64,000 nt of DNA from Antedon mediterranea (taxonomy: Eukaryota; Echinodermata; Crinoidea; Comatulida; Antedonidae): positions 24,477,795 to 24,541,794 of the forward strand of contig NC_092670.1 of the NCBI RefSeq assembly GCF_964355755.1. The letters are read 5' to 3'. Shown here piece by piece: positions 50,544-62,839 of the stretch. Made by a program: the position numbers and the translations under genes. The notes under the pieces are model-generated. The model did no database searches. It saw only the letters and a program-made list of their open reading frames with translations, and was not told the origin of the DNA. Numbering within the stretch: position 1 is the first letter of the stretch; each line of letters begins with the position of its first letter.

Positions 50544-52774
50544 CAGTCTTGATTATGGTTAAGCCATTATATTTGTTCTCATTTTAAGAACAACCTGGGA
50601 CATTGGCGGGCCAATCACATGCATTATTGGCTGGGTTGAAAACAGTGCCACTTCCGCAAGGTTTGTGCCACATGTTACCGCCTGAACATTGATAATAGTA
50701 TGCGCAATCGTCTGGGTCGGCAAATACACCGTCTTGTTGGCATGTGAACGAACCACCACCTCCTCCACCATCTAGAATACAATATAAACTGTCATTAACT
50801 AACCATTTAAATTTAGTAGGTATTTAAAATCCGTTTGCTGTTTTATGTCGTAGGCCTATCTGCATATTTAACTATTTTATACTCGGTGGCGTAACGCAGA
50901 GACATGAGACCCCTGTTGTTTTGAAACCCTAAGTGGCCCTCCAATTACGCTGGAGGCCTCGGACGTATTTAGCCCTTTTCGACATATTTTATTGTCTTTT
51001 GGCCCACATTAGCTCCGGACCTCCTGGGTTTAGCCATATCCGTTATACGCCACTGATTACACTGAAGCCTCTCCATAAGTCATTTTTTCCGGCTCCAAAT
51101 ATTCATCAGTCACATATAGTTCGTAAATAATAATATTCTTTATTCATTTCTTAAATAAAGGCATTAAATTATTTCTTTTTTCTTTTATTCATAATTGATT
51201 TTATCTATTTTTATACAACATGGGAGGCCTTTTTTCACATATTATTTGTACTATTTTGTGATTTCATTTTAAGTGATATGTTTCAGTGTAGTTTTCTAAT
51301 TTACAAATTCGTCACTTACTACTTTTGGTGGTTTGTGGGGCTGGTTTCTGTGTCACTATTGGTTTCGGTGTCACTACTGGTTTATTTGTGGTAGGTTTTG
51401 GCGGTGAGTATGTTGGCACTGGTCCTGGACCTGATCCACCACCATCTAAAGCATTTTTAATCTGGTTGATGAGAGGATATTTGCCAGACCCACATACTGA
51501 ACCACTGAAGTCATCGAGATCTAATGCCCATACGATCACACCTCCGTATCCATTTTTCTTCAGCCAGTCCAGCTAACGATGGTAAATAAGAAAAATATAA
51601 ACATATACGCAACCATTAATGATACGTTTATTTTGTTCCAAATTGAAAGGAGAGTTTGTGGTTGCTCATTTCAATAGTAACAGTAATAATAATTGTTGTG
51701 TCCAGAAAGGAAATTATATTGGTAAAGCCTAATTAACCAATATTTACTAGGTTGAAATGAAAACATGAAACATGCGACTGTAGTTATACCTTTTACTAAT
51801 ATACTATAGTTATTGACTAGCGAAGTGTGTGTACCTTAATCTTATAGCTGGCGGAGTCATCATAACCAACCCATTGGTTACCGTTGTGCATATATGGAAC
51901 TTGTATATCACTGTCGAAAATTGATTTCCCGCCATCTTTCGTCATACTGCAAGCCTAAAAATTTAAAATAGTTGAGTAGTCCTACTTTGAAATGTTGTTA
52001 ACTAGTTAGTAAAAGAAATAGGTGGCGATTCATGGACTTTCCCATTGAAATAACATGACTGAAATTATAATTAACAAACACACAGAGAATCACAGGATCC
52101 AATCAAACTAGAATTAGAATGTTTTTTTATCAAAAGGTTCAGAAGCATTTTCGACAAAAAAAAAACCTAGAACTGATTTTGAAATGTTGTTTTTACAGTT
52201 TTGTCGTTATTGTTAATTGATAAACGTTTTAAAATCGAAATTGTTGTAACATCCAAAATGTCTTTAATTTTATTTTAAATTGTTGTATTAAAATGCGGTT
52301 TTAATGTCTTCTATAAGTTAGTACGTCCATTTTTTAAGTATAAACCTCATTTCGAAGGAATGGCATGGGCAAGATTGATCCACTTTATATTTTTTCGATC
52401 GATACCGTAAGTAAGTTTAGAATTTAATTGACTTTAATTGAGTACTGATCACCGGGGTGGTGTCATTAGATTGGTCTGAAAGCACCACTGTCATGTGTCA
52501 TTTAGTTTAGACAAATCTTTCGTTCGAAAAACTTTTTTAAATATACATTTGTGTGATAGTTGAGCTTGTTGCGTGTTACTGCTTAGGATACCTCATAGTA
52601 GGAGATGAAACCCTTCTCTCTGGTGTAAGTCCCGGCATTGCCTGCACCACTAGCTGGAGCGCCAATTCCATTTGCAGATGAGCTTAGCGTGAATGACCGG
52701 CCGTACGTTCCAAATCCAATCATGGGTTTATCCTTTGGGCATCCTCCTTTCACCCATTTGTCAGCTGCCCAAGT

Positions 52775-53529
52775 CTAAGAAATAAATCGAAACATTTTAA
52801 AAATCTATACAAAATTAATTATAAGCTGAATTTGTTTTCGATGAATATGACGTAAACCAATGAGTTAATGATGAGTGAGGGTAGATCCTTACTAGTAATA
52901 ACAATAATAACTAGAGGGTACTCCGAGAGTACAAACCTCCGCCTACTGTAAAATTCCCCAACATAAAATGCCCCCTGAATATTTTTTTTTTACATTTTTT
53001 TTTATTAGTTCTAAGTGTAAATATGTTAAAAGCACACTACAAAGTTGTGGATGACAGTGTGGTGTAATGGTTATGTATCCAGCCTCTCACAGTTGAGATC
53101 GCTGGTTCAAGTCCCACTGAGGGTTTTTTTTTTTTTATTATTTTTTTATTTTTTATTTATTTTTTTTTTGTGGACATTGATCTTTGACCCTGACCCTTCA
53201 AAATTTAACCACAATTATATGATGTGTCATTGATCATTGTGGCTAAGTTTGGTGAGAATCGGATCAAAACTGTGGTCTCTAGGCAGTAAAATAGTTTTTT
53301 GTTAGTTGTGACCTTGACCTATGACCTTTCCCCCTCAAATTCGAACTCGTCCGAGCTTTTTGGGCATAGATCATTGTGTCCAAATTTGGTTAGAATCAAA
53401 TAAAAACTGTGGCCTCCAGGCTGTTCACAGACACACACACAAACACACAAACACACAAACACACAAACACACACACAAACATACAGGGGTGAAAACATAA
53501 CCTCCTTGGCGGAGGTAATAATAACTTAC
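52775..53529. other. Intron of chitinase 2 with SINE and (AC)n
   Basis: Holds a tRNA-headed repeat starting near 53055, followed by degenerate sequence (AAAACTGTGGCCTC blocks repeated) and a CA-rich microsatellite at about 53430-53485. The paralogue lacks this insertion in its corresponding intron. Confidence 0.7.
53055..53128 (+). repeat. tRNA-derived SINE head (type 3)
   Basis: A-box-like AGTGTGGTGTAATGGTTATG is followed about 35 bp later by a perfect B box GGTTCAAGTCC and a poly-T run. The head differs from those at 8388 and 26290. The SINE body probably extends to about 53520. Confidence 0.6.
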
Positions 53530-53959
53530 TATTGTAAGTTTGTTGTCTTCATTGCTCGCACCTTTGGGTGCATTGAGGGCGCTATGATGACCAGTTACTG
53601 GATCCCAGGAGCCATGAAGATCGTAAGACATCAAACCAATCCAATCCAACTCACTAAATTCAAAGTGCAATGACATCAGAATTTCTACTTTATTTCGAAA
53701 GCAACTTGTATTTCGAACTCAATTTAAAAAAACAGCCGTATACCTTGACATTAATTTTCAAAAGAAAAGGAAACACCAAAAGCCTCCACTGATTATTCAC
53801 AAATAAAAAAAATATATATTTTCAGTAAAAAGGAAAACATTCTAAATGTTTTAATAAAGAATGAAACGTTATCCATTATGGCCTCACGTTGTCAAAATGT
53901 GATACAATGTAATACTTATAAATCATAAGAAAAAACATATTTAAAGACTCCCCATATGC

Positions 53960-54668
53960 TACCAGTGGGCCTAGACAAAAGTTGAAAAAATAGTATGTAA
54001 AATAACCGTCGGAAAAAATGTATAACAATTATTCACTTATAATTAGTCGGTCTACTAATAATCTCATAACAGATTGATCCTAAATTCACCCATTAAATAC
54101 TAAATCAAATGAATTAGGGTTGGTGAGTACCCTGCCAAAATACGCTAGAATTTTGCCAAAATACCCAAATTGAGGAGGCTATGCTTTGCCAAAATACGCA
54201 AATCATGCCAAAATACGCAAATCTGCTTTGCCAAAATAATAATAATAATAATAATAATAAATAATATATTTATACAGGATAAAACAATCAGATAACAGTG
54301 TATCTGTTTTACATTGTGGTCCTGTCTTAATCAAAATACACAAATTTGGCATGATTTGCGTATTTTGGCATGATTTGCGTATTTTGGCAAAGCATAGCGC
54401 CCTCAATTTGCGTATTTTGGCATGATTTGCGTATTTTGGCAAAGCATAGCCTCCTCAATTTGGGTATTTTGGCAAAATTCTAGCGTATTTTGGCAGGGTA
54501 CTCACCAACCCTAATTCATTTGATTTAGTATTTAATGGGTGAATTTAGGATCAATCTGTTATGAGATTATTAGTAGACCGACTAATTATAAGTGAATAAT
54601 TGTTATACATTTTTTCCGACGGTTATTTTACATACTATTTTTTCAACTTTTGTCTAGGCCCACTGGTA
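53960..54668. repeat. Long inverted repeat (arms about 269 bp) in chitinase 2 intron
   Basis: 53960-54228 is nearly the exact reverse complement of 54400-54668, starting with TACCAGTGGGCCTAGAC and its mirror. The spacer of about 170 bp has an ATA microsatellite. Near the middle, GCCAAAATACGC words recur in tandem. The outer part of the right arm matches the single-copy equivalent intron of chitinase 1 (around 46640-46800), so the left arm is an inverted duplicate made after the genes split. Confidence 0.85.
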
Positions 54669-56833
54669 TCATATATTTATTTTAATTTTATTTCATTAAT
54701 TAATTTATTTTTATTTATCTTTTAATTAATTTGTAAAGGCAATCCCTCCACAAGAGTCTAATTATTTTGGGATCCTGTCTTCGTCCATTTTTCTAAATTA
54801 TCTCTTGCCATTATTATTTTTGTTACTTTTTGTCTTTTGGACGTAAATACATGTATTTTGAACTGAATTGAATACATCATGGACGAAAAAATCAATAAAT
54901 CATTTCCTACATGTCATGAACTTACTTTGCTATTTTGGCGATTTCATATCCACCATCAATATTTGATTCACCAGCAGCTACAGCGGCTGACAGTAGCAGT
55001 TTGGATTTACCAGTGTCTGCAGCCTCCTTGTCATACGCAGCACGGAGTTCCTATCAAAATAGTACAATCGATTGATTAATGTACTGTATTCATAATTCAT
55101 ATTTAATTTACCGATCAATCATGAACCTGTAGATTGGCAGATCGATGACGATAAAGTTAGTAATCAATTATAAGTTTACCAATACATTGAGATTATGGTT
55201 GTAAGGAAAATTAATAATATATAGTTTATATTTATTTATATTATATCTATTTATAATTATGAATTATATATCAACCCGACAAACGTTCTAATATGAATTT
55301 TAAAATCACTTTGAATTATTTCCATAATAATTATTGAAAATGATAGTTTGTCAATCATTCACAGCGCTTTAGCATTTAATCCTAAATAATGTCATCTTAC
55401 CTGAACCAAAAGTGTGAAACGTTGTTTATCCTCTGGAGGGCTCCCTCTAGCCCCTGGATATTCCCAATCAAAAATCCAATCCATCGAAGTTACGTTCTCT
55501 TAAGAATGTAATCGAGTGAGAGATAAACTTCGCTCGACTAGCCTCCGTTGCCACCATCACCGTGAAGTCAGCAGATCCCATGTTCCAGCCGCCGACAGCG
55601 AGTGTAACTTTCAGGTTGTTTTTCGTATTTTTCCAGTTAATTACCTGTCAATCGAATAATAGGAAAAAACCGAAATAATAATAACAATGTTAATATAATA
55701 AAATAGAAGATTGATCAGATATCATATCATATATCAGATATAAGCCCTATCTGAAGAGGTTTTTTAGCCGGCTGAAGGCGACTAAATTTCGATAAAGCCG
55801 TTAACATTACCGTATAGATTTACAGGTTTTCATTTATTATACCAGGTGTACACTATAAAAAGACGGAAAATGCGGTGGTGCGAACACATTAATTCACTTA
55901 TGTATTATCTTACGGACGGTATAATTAGTAATTTTCTAATATCTTATCTCTAATCTCTACATAGAGCCCAGTACCAGTAGTAGACATTGAAATGCATGTA
56001 CATCTGGATATTATGATCATTGTTTATCAAAAAAACGAGGGAAATTGCATCTAAACTTTCGTGATTATTAGAAGAGTATGTCTTATAAGGCTTACCTGTT
56101 CATACATACCATCTGACCAGTCCGTAGATTCGTCATTCCATTCAAATGGTTCTAATACTCCGTTTGCCATTTTGGCAAAGGAGTAAACTATGTGGGTACA
56201 AAGGAAGGGGTCAATATTAGCGGGTGTGTACTTGGCAACACCCGATTGATACTGAACCCAATTTGTGTAGTAACATATACGTTTGTATCCCTCGATACAT
56301 TCTGTACAAAATAAAAAGGAAAATTAGGAAATGAATATTATTCTTATTAACAGAGAAGAGTTATAATTAGTAATGCAACATCTGCTCCTAATTGCGTTAG
56401 TGTCAACTCAGACAGCGTCGTACGACGAGCAGGGGCGGACGCAGGGGTGTTGCTCCAGTTGCCCGGGCAACACCCTCAATTTTATACAAAATATTTTTCA
56501 TCACTATTAAAGATCCCATTTCATATGTCATATCTATAATATCTATATATAACGGCTGTCAGAGAATATTGTATTGACCACAGCAGCGTACGTTTTAACC
56601 AACATTCAATTATACCACCAGTGTTTTAAAGTCTTAACACGCGTGGATTTGTGTCTCTAACAGAGCAGCACAGATCTTATGACTGGTGTAACGCCATGTC
56701 TTTTTTGCCTCACCTGTAAGTGTTTAAGATCAACACCGAGCAATTGTTTAAAACTGTTTCTCTCACCCTCATTTCCCATCCCTTTAATTTCTGGTGTGGT
56801 GGATCGAGAATTTCAAGATACGAATTAAGGCCA

Positions 56834-57033
56834 ACTCAGACAGCGTCGTATGACGAGGCCCGACGTGTCGTCTCGTCGGGAGAAAATTAAACATATTTAT
56901 AGTTCTCGCAAAGACCTAAAAACTACGCCCGACGCTATCGCAAGGCGACTCGTTTCGTTGGGATTCAACTCAGATAGCACCGACGTCGAGTCAAGACGTT
57001 TCGTCGTGCCTCGTCGTACAACACTGTCTGAGT
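56834..57033. mobile_element. 200-bp MITE with 30-bp terminal inverted repeats
   Basis: The left end ACTCAGACAGCGTCGTATGA mirrors the right end, which reads ACTCAGACAGTGTTGTACGA when inverted, and similarity continues for about 30 bp. A partial copy of the same end lies at 56406-56431 and an internal one near 56968. No clear target duplication is visible. It sits in the first intron of chitinase 2. Confidence 0.7.
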
Positions 57034-57705
57034 AGAATATTGAGTCCACAACCTTATATTGTTAGAATAATTGAAAACATAAGAAAGGTTTTGTCAAGTT
57101 TAAATTTAGAGTAGAACTAGAAGGCGAGAATGTTAAATTTTAATTTTCATAACTTATATGGTCAACAAATTTTAGTCTAAATGTAACAATGACTGACTAT
57201 GAAAAATAAGCCTGATCATCTTGCAACCTTATTTTATACATTTATTTAGGGAAGTAAAATTTCATTTTTTCCTGATTTGTTAAAATGTTAACATCATTCG
57301 ACTCACTCGTCGACGCATGGAATTTCGATTTCTACCACTCCATATTTCGAAACTGGAAGTCAAAATGTGTCTTCCCTCTCATGTTTAATTTACTTTAATT
57401 GCTTTAAACTTAACTTACCCGCAAAGCTGAAGAAGATAACTGCAACAAAAATGAACGCCCTCATCTCGGTAAATATGCCTATAGGCCTAAAAGAAAAGAA
57501 AACATCCACATGCATCGTTTACAGTAAATGAAAATATAGGTTTAGAAATACAGTTTAACGAATTGTATAACGGCCGAAGATACAAATAATGAAACTAAAA
57601 CATAGGATATCACGTTGACGCGCTGGTATGTTTTCCTATGCGTTGTAAAAGAGTTACAAGTAGACTATACTACACACAATCATAAAGAACACAGTTATAC
57701 TTACC

Positions 57706-57740
57706 TGCTGATGATCGATTCTCAAAATTGATATTAATTG
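57706..57740 (-). other. 5' noncoding exon of chitinase 2
   Basis: A CAG/GTAAG donor at 57706-57705 ends a short noncoding exon beginning about 35 bp upstream. The acceptor TTTTAG before 57486 would join it to the ATG exon. Confidence 0.45.
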
Positions 57741-57764
57741 TTCAAATTTTGTTTTTAATGTCCT

Positions 57765-57774
57765 TTTTATATAC
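57765..57774 (-). promoter_or_regulatory. TATA box of chitinase 2
   Basis: GTATATAAAA on the minus strand about 60 bp upstream of the donor of the noncoding exon, placed as in the paralogue. Confidence 0.6.
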
Positions 57775-58019
57775 TTTTGATAAGTGTGCGTTTACATAAT
57801 CATATCGAGGCATCGCGCAACATATTATGTTGTTATTGGATTTTTGTGGGAAAACCACCACACCACCCAAAATTGTGTCACGTAGAGATGTGTATTTTAT
57901 GTAGATTAATGTTAAGCTTCCAATACTAATGGATCATGGGATGCAAAGCTGAACAAAGATTTTCTTTTTATAAACTTGTACTCAAGTATGTCTTCCATTG
58001 TTCCATTGTAAAAGTTATG

Positions 58020-59300
58020 ATTTTTTTCTTAAGATCTTAATTTAAGATTAGGATCTTAAGGCTACAGGAAATAAACTTTTCTCTGTAAGATCCCTGCAAA
58101 CTATATTATGAGTGAAAGAGAGTTTGTACGTTTGTTTGTGTGTTTGTTTGTTCGTTGTTACTGCACATAACCTTACATATTGGGTATCAAAATGACCGGA
58201 ATTGTACCGGGAATGTTCTAAACTACATTTCAACATCATCCGCCATCTAGGATCAAAATTAGAAGGGCCAAAGTGTGGTCAAAATGGCCCACTTTTCCCC
58301 ACTATCGATGTTTATTCGTTATAAAAATTTCTGTTTCTGCACGTAACCATACATAAGACCGCAATTGTACCGGGAAGGTTTTAAACTACATTTAAAAAAT
58401 TCCCCGAAACCGGGTTTTTTTGGGGTGGGGGGGGGGGGGTGGGGGGGGGGGTAGGGGCTGGGAGATGGAGATACTGGAATTTGGAGGTAATAGAAGTACA
58501 ACATAGGCCTAATTGGAACTGTACTGGGAAACGTTACTACATTTGAACTGGTTTTTTGGTAATTGTGGCGCGGGACGGGGAGAGGAGAAATAATGTAGGC
58601 TGGGGAAGAGGTAATTCAGCGGTATCCAAATTAGATATTTTAGCCAACGATCAGCTATGTATCGCCCTCTTTAAGACGCTAAAGTTGTTGAATTGTGTCC
58701 ACAATTGTACCTGGAAACTATATTTCAACACCATCTGCCATCGTGGATCCAAGTTTGGTGGGATAGGGTGTGGAAGTTGGGGTTGAGGGGATAGTGGGGA
58801 TTTTGCTTAGGTTAGGGCTGGTAGGCTATCAAATTGACCAGATTTGTGTGGTAAGAAATTATATTTTAATCATCCCTGGGAATGGGCTGAGAGTTTGGAG
58901 TGGGTATGTAGGGAATGGGAATGTTTTAAACTGCCACTGAGGGATTATGGGTTGGGAGTGATGGCTAACATAATTTGAACTGGAAACGTCACACATCACC
59001 CAGTATCTGGGGTGTTGGAAAAGTTACTATATTTGAACTGTCCATGGGAGGAGTTAGGTTTGTTGATTGTGGTTGGGATGGTGAGAGGAGAAAGAAGGCT
59101 GGGGGCCGCAGTATCAAAATTAGATATTTTAATTATCAGCCAATATGACACCTTATATTCATTTACACAGTTTACAACGTACTGAAAACATAGGCCTATC
59201 ATAGCTATGTATACCCCTCTCATTTTTAAGCTAAAGTTGAATTGAAATTTGTCCTGGGAAGAACTTAAAAAATAGTGGGGTATTAACAGGCAAAAAAAAA
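58020..59300. repeat. Degenerate dispersed repeats with poly-G tract
   Basis: ACCGGGAA / CTGGGAAA plus ACTACATTT and CATCATCCGCCATC-like blocks recur at least four times with variable spacing. A G-rich tract at about 58425-58453 could form G-quadruplexes. The open frames here are low-quality. Confidence 0.6.
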
Positions 59301-59352
59301 GCTTCACATGCAGATGTCCTTACCATTAGACCACTGGGGCTTTCATGGTATT
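59301..59352 (-). repeat. tRNA-like A-box fragment
   Basis: The minus strand reads CAGTGGTCTAATGGTAAGGA, an A-box-like head like the element at 26290. No B box follows, so it is a truncated SINE. Confidence 0.4.
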
Positions 59353-59639
59353 GTTCAAACTCGATTGGATAGCGACTCTTTCACACTCTCGGTGTGGTAT
59401 TGTTGAATAATGTGAATCGAAATACAACACCATTATGACACAATTACAATGCTCGGTTTTTCTGTTTCGAGGATCAGTTTAAATTACTCCAGTTGTGGCG
59501 GGGAGGGGTTCGGTGGGAAAGGCCTGAGATAATTTTCAATATCGCCAGAAGCTTCTTTAGTTCTTTGACGACATCCATGGTTTGCCGTTCCAATAAAGAA
59601 ACGTTTAACGTATTATACGCATAATCAAAAAAGATTCTT

Positions 59640-60130
59640 GTTTTCAAAGTTTTTGCTTACTTTGGGTAATCAATTGTTTATTCTAGTTATTATCTTTATA
59701 ATTATTCATTAGATAGCCATTGCATCTGTTGTCGAAATTATCAATTTATTTACTTCGTCCTAACAACAACTTTTGAATTCACAAGTTTCTACAGACGCTT
59801 ATCATGGCTGTGTACCAATTGGCATAAACACTTCTCGTCGTTATACATTGTTATATTTTCTGTAGGACATTGGTATTTTGTATCCCAAATGTCAATGTAA
59901 ATGTCTGGGAATGCAACTCACAGTGTACTGGGCTGAAAGCGCACAGGTGGTGTTGACGACATACCGTACCACACATTTCTTCTCCCTTTAGTTTATTGGA
60001 TTTAGCTAAAAAATCCCTTGTTGAAAACAAATTGCAAGAAAGAAGTGTTTTTATATGAAATAGGTTCTTTGGACACTACAGAATACACCTCTATAAGCGT
60101 TAGGACGTTATTCGTATCCGGACAACTCTA
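59640..60130 (+). repeat. Segment of a multi-copy repeat unit (first copy)
   Basis: TTAGATAGCCATTGCATCTG and GGCTGTGTACCA blocks recur at 61920-62160, and GAAATAGGTTCTTTGGAC...CTACAGAATACA recurs near 61770, 62170 and 62815, each time leading into TATCCGGACAAC. These mark repeated segments interleaved with the minisatellite. Confidence 0.75.
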
Positions 60131-60799
60131 CTGCCATACTTTGAGAAAATCGCTTAACTACATTTTTTTTCGAAATTAAGATTTTTGTCTTATATGACTC
60201 TGGGGGTAGACTCAAAATATTTCTATAAATATGAAATTTATGATAATAAGTATTATTATTGTTGCTTATCTACAAACACCTATTGAAATAATTTGACAAA
60301 AGGCCTCAACTACAGTAATTGACCAATCAGATAACAGTATGATGAATAATTATAATGAGGCAGATTAATGCTCTTAGGAGAAAGCCTTTTTCATATATTT
60401 TGTAAATTGTTTACAAATTACCTGATCTAAATTACAGTTATAATTTATTTTAACTAAAGTTACAAAATGTTTTGGTAAATTTTTATAAAAAATCAAACAA
60501 ATTAACCGCAAAAATGCCCTGTTTTCGAAGTATAATTCCCGGCCATGTTTAAGTACAAATAATTTGATAAAAGGCTTTATCTGCAATTTGACACCCCCCC
60601 CCCCCCACCACCACTAAAAAAAAACAAATAAAAAAAATAATAATTGAAAATGTTGTCAGATATTTTTTAATAATTTACGTTTGAAATATATTCATTTGAA
60701 AATAAAATATACTACATGAACTTTTGTAATGAAGAACAAAAACACATTTTGGTCAAATACTCAAAGGTAGCTTTTTATAGATAAGCCCTTTTCTCAAAG

Positions 60800-60956
60800 T
60801 ACAGCAGTATACCCTCTGGACAATTACCACCCAGACAACTACCACCCTGACAACTACTACCCGGACAACTACCTCCTAGGGCAACTACCACCCGGACAAT
60901 TACCCCCTAGGGCAATCACCCCTAGGATAACTACCAACTAGGACAACTAGAGGGAT
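60800..60956 (+). repeat. GGACAACTACC minisatellite, short array
   Basis: About nine units of a 15-16 bp motif (GGACAACTACCACCC alternating with GGACAATTACCCCCTAG). It joins directly to a chitinase exon fragment at about 60957. Confidence 0.85.
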
Positions 60957-61205
60957 ATAGGGAGCCCTCCAGAGGTTAAACAACGTTTCACATTTTTGGT
61001 TCAGGTAAGATGACATTATTTAGGATTAAATTCTAAAGTGCTCTGAATGATTAACAATTTGAAGTGATTTTAAAATTCGGCTTAGTATAATGCATAATTA
61101 TAAATACTAAATAGATATATAAATAATAAATATAAACTAAATATTATTAATTTTCCATACAACCATAATCCCAATGTTTTGGTAAATTTATAATTGATTA
61201 CTAAC
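60957..61205 (+). pseudogene. Chitinase exon 3 end plus intron fragment (copy A)
   Basis: GGGAGCCCTCCAGAGG..AAACAACGTTTCACA leads to TTGGTTCAGGTAAGATGACA, which matches the end of exon 3 and the start of the next intron of chitinase 1 and 2, but on the opposite strand to those genes. It continues with recognisable intron sequence until about 61205. Confidence 0.85.
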
Positions 61206-62380
61206 TTAATCGTCATCGACCATACGTTTCTTCTCCCCTTAGACAATCTATTATTATTTAGTATGATATTAGATACTACAGATTGTTTTGCGTTACATAT
61301 AACATCTGTTCTAGACCATACTGATCACATTTTAACTAAATTATTATTATATTACAACAATAATTTTAAAAAACAAAATTATTTAGCATAAAATGGTCCA
61401 GAAAAAGTCAAGTGTAACATAATACGAATGAAAAAGGCAATTAATTAAAAATATATTGTCCCCTTAAAAAGCATTATTATTATTATTGTTTTAATATTCC
61501 ATTTTAATGTCACATAATAATAGTTATTCACTTATTGTACGCCAAATCGCCAAAACAAAACATTCACCTGAAAACTGTAGGCCCTACCTAATCTAACAAA
61601 ACAGTCAAATTGTCAGACAATGCTAACTCAATCGTCATCGATCAGCCAATCTACTCAGTGGTGTGGACGACATAGCGTACCACACTCCCTTAGTTCATGG
61701 GATTTAGCTAAAAAAATGACACTTTTTGAAAGCAAATTGCAAGAAAGAAAGGTTTTTATATGAAATAGGTTCTTTGGACCCTACAGAATACATCTATAAA
61801 CGTTAGGACGTTATTCGTATCCGGACAACTACCCCTATTGGACAACTAACAACAGGGGCTGTGAGATGGACAAGTACAACAATTAAAAAAATACAGCGAT
61901 ATAAAGATATTATCTTTATAATTATTCATTAGATAGCCATTGCATCTGTTGTCGAAATTATCAATACTCAAATACAGATAATAAACTGTATTTACTTCAT
62001 CCTAATAACAATTATTGTGTTTACACAAACAACTGTTGAATTCACAAGTTTCGCTTATCATGGCTGTGTACCAAATGGCATAAACACTTCTCGTTATACA
62101 TTGTTATATTTAATTTCTGTAGGACATTGGTATTTTGTATCCCTGATGTAAATTTAAATGTCTGAATTTATATGAAATAGGTTCTTTGGACCCTACAGAA
62201 TACACGTATCCGGACAACCACCACCCGGACGCTTTTTTTTTCCTATCCAATTAAGCCAGAAATCATGAATAATTAATTACCTTCTATTTTCTATTATTAA
62301 GAATTGCAAGATAGTTGATCTACTTCCTAAATATACTGAACCTAACCCTCTAAATAATCTCTCAAATATTACAAACAACC

Positions 62381-62690
62381 CTCCAGAGGATAAACAACGT
62401 TTCACACTTTTGGTTCAGGTAAGATGACATTATTTAGGATTAAATGCTAAAGCGCTCTGAATGATTAACAAACTATAATTTTCAATAATTATTATCGTGG
62501 AAAGAATTCAAAATTGATTTTAAAATTCATATTAGAACGTTTGTCGGTTTAGTATAATGCATTATGAATACTAAATAGATATATAGATAACAAATATAAA
62601 CTAAATATTATTAATTTTCCTTACAACCATAATCGCAATGTTTTGGTAAATTTATAATTGATTACTAACTTAATCATCATCGATCTGCCA
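62381..62690 (+). pseudogene. Chitinase exon 3 end plus intron fragment (copy B)
   Basis: A second copy of the same piece, closer to the chitinase 2 sequence (CCAGAGGATAAACAACG, TTTTGGTTCAGGTAAGATG, then the intron). It lies inside the same repeat unit as copy A. No other exon accompanies it, so it makes no protein. Confidence 0.85.
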
Positions 62691-62839
62691 AGTCTACTCA
62701 GTGGTGTGGACGACATACCGTACCATACGTTTCTTCTCTCCTTAGTTCATGTGATAGCTAAAAAAAATACCTTTTTAAAAACAAATTGCAAGAAGAAAGG
62801 TTTTTATATGAAATAGGTTCTTTGGACCCTACAGAATAC

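Larger units (their letters stand above)
50584..57464 (-). pseudogene. GH18 chitinase paralogue with CBM14, frameshifted in the catalytic motif (chitinase 2)
   Basis: Same nine-exon structure as the neighbour: 57464-57419, 56301-56096, 55644-55401, 55050-54926, 53653-53530, 52774-52592, 51954-51835, 51572-51320 and 50771-50584. All exons but the first, third and eighth equal the paralogue in length. The signal peptide is [43 protein letters not shown] and a six-cysteine CBM14 are intact. Exon 3 has one extra base near 55478, so DGLDLDWE becomes DGLDF-stop; this removes the catalytic glutamate. The original acceptor of exon 3 is deleted, and an upstream AG at 55645 restores phase and length (VINWKNTKNN in place of [10 protein letters not shown]). 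Without the extra base it would encode about 495 aa with a shorter linker. A sequencing error in the homopolymer remains possible; otherwise it is a recent pseudogene or a regulatory relic. Confidence 0.88.

Noticed and set aside
53055-53128. Genuine tRNA gene
   Set aside because: A and B boxes are present but no acceptor stem or anticodon arm closes; the poly-T and repeat body fit a SINE.
54203-54442. Minus-strand frame rich in AKIRKSCQN
   Set aside because: Translation of the GCCAAAATACGC tandem words in the inverted repeat.
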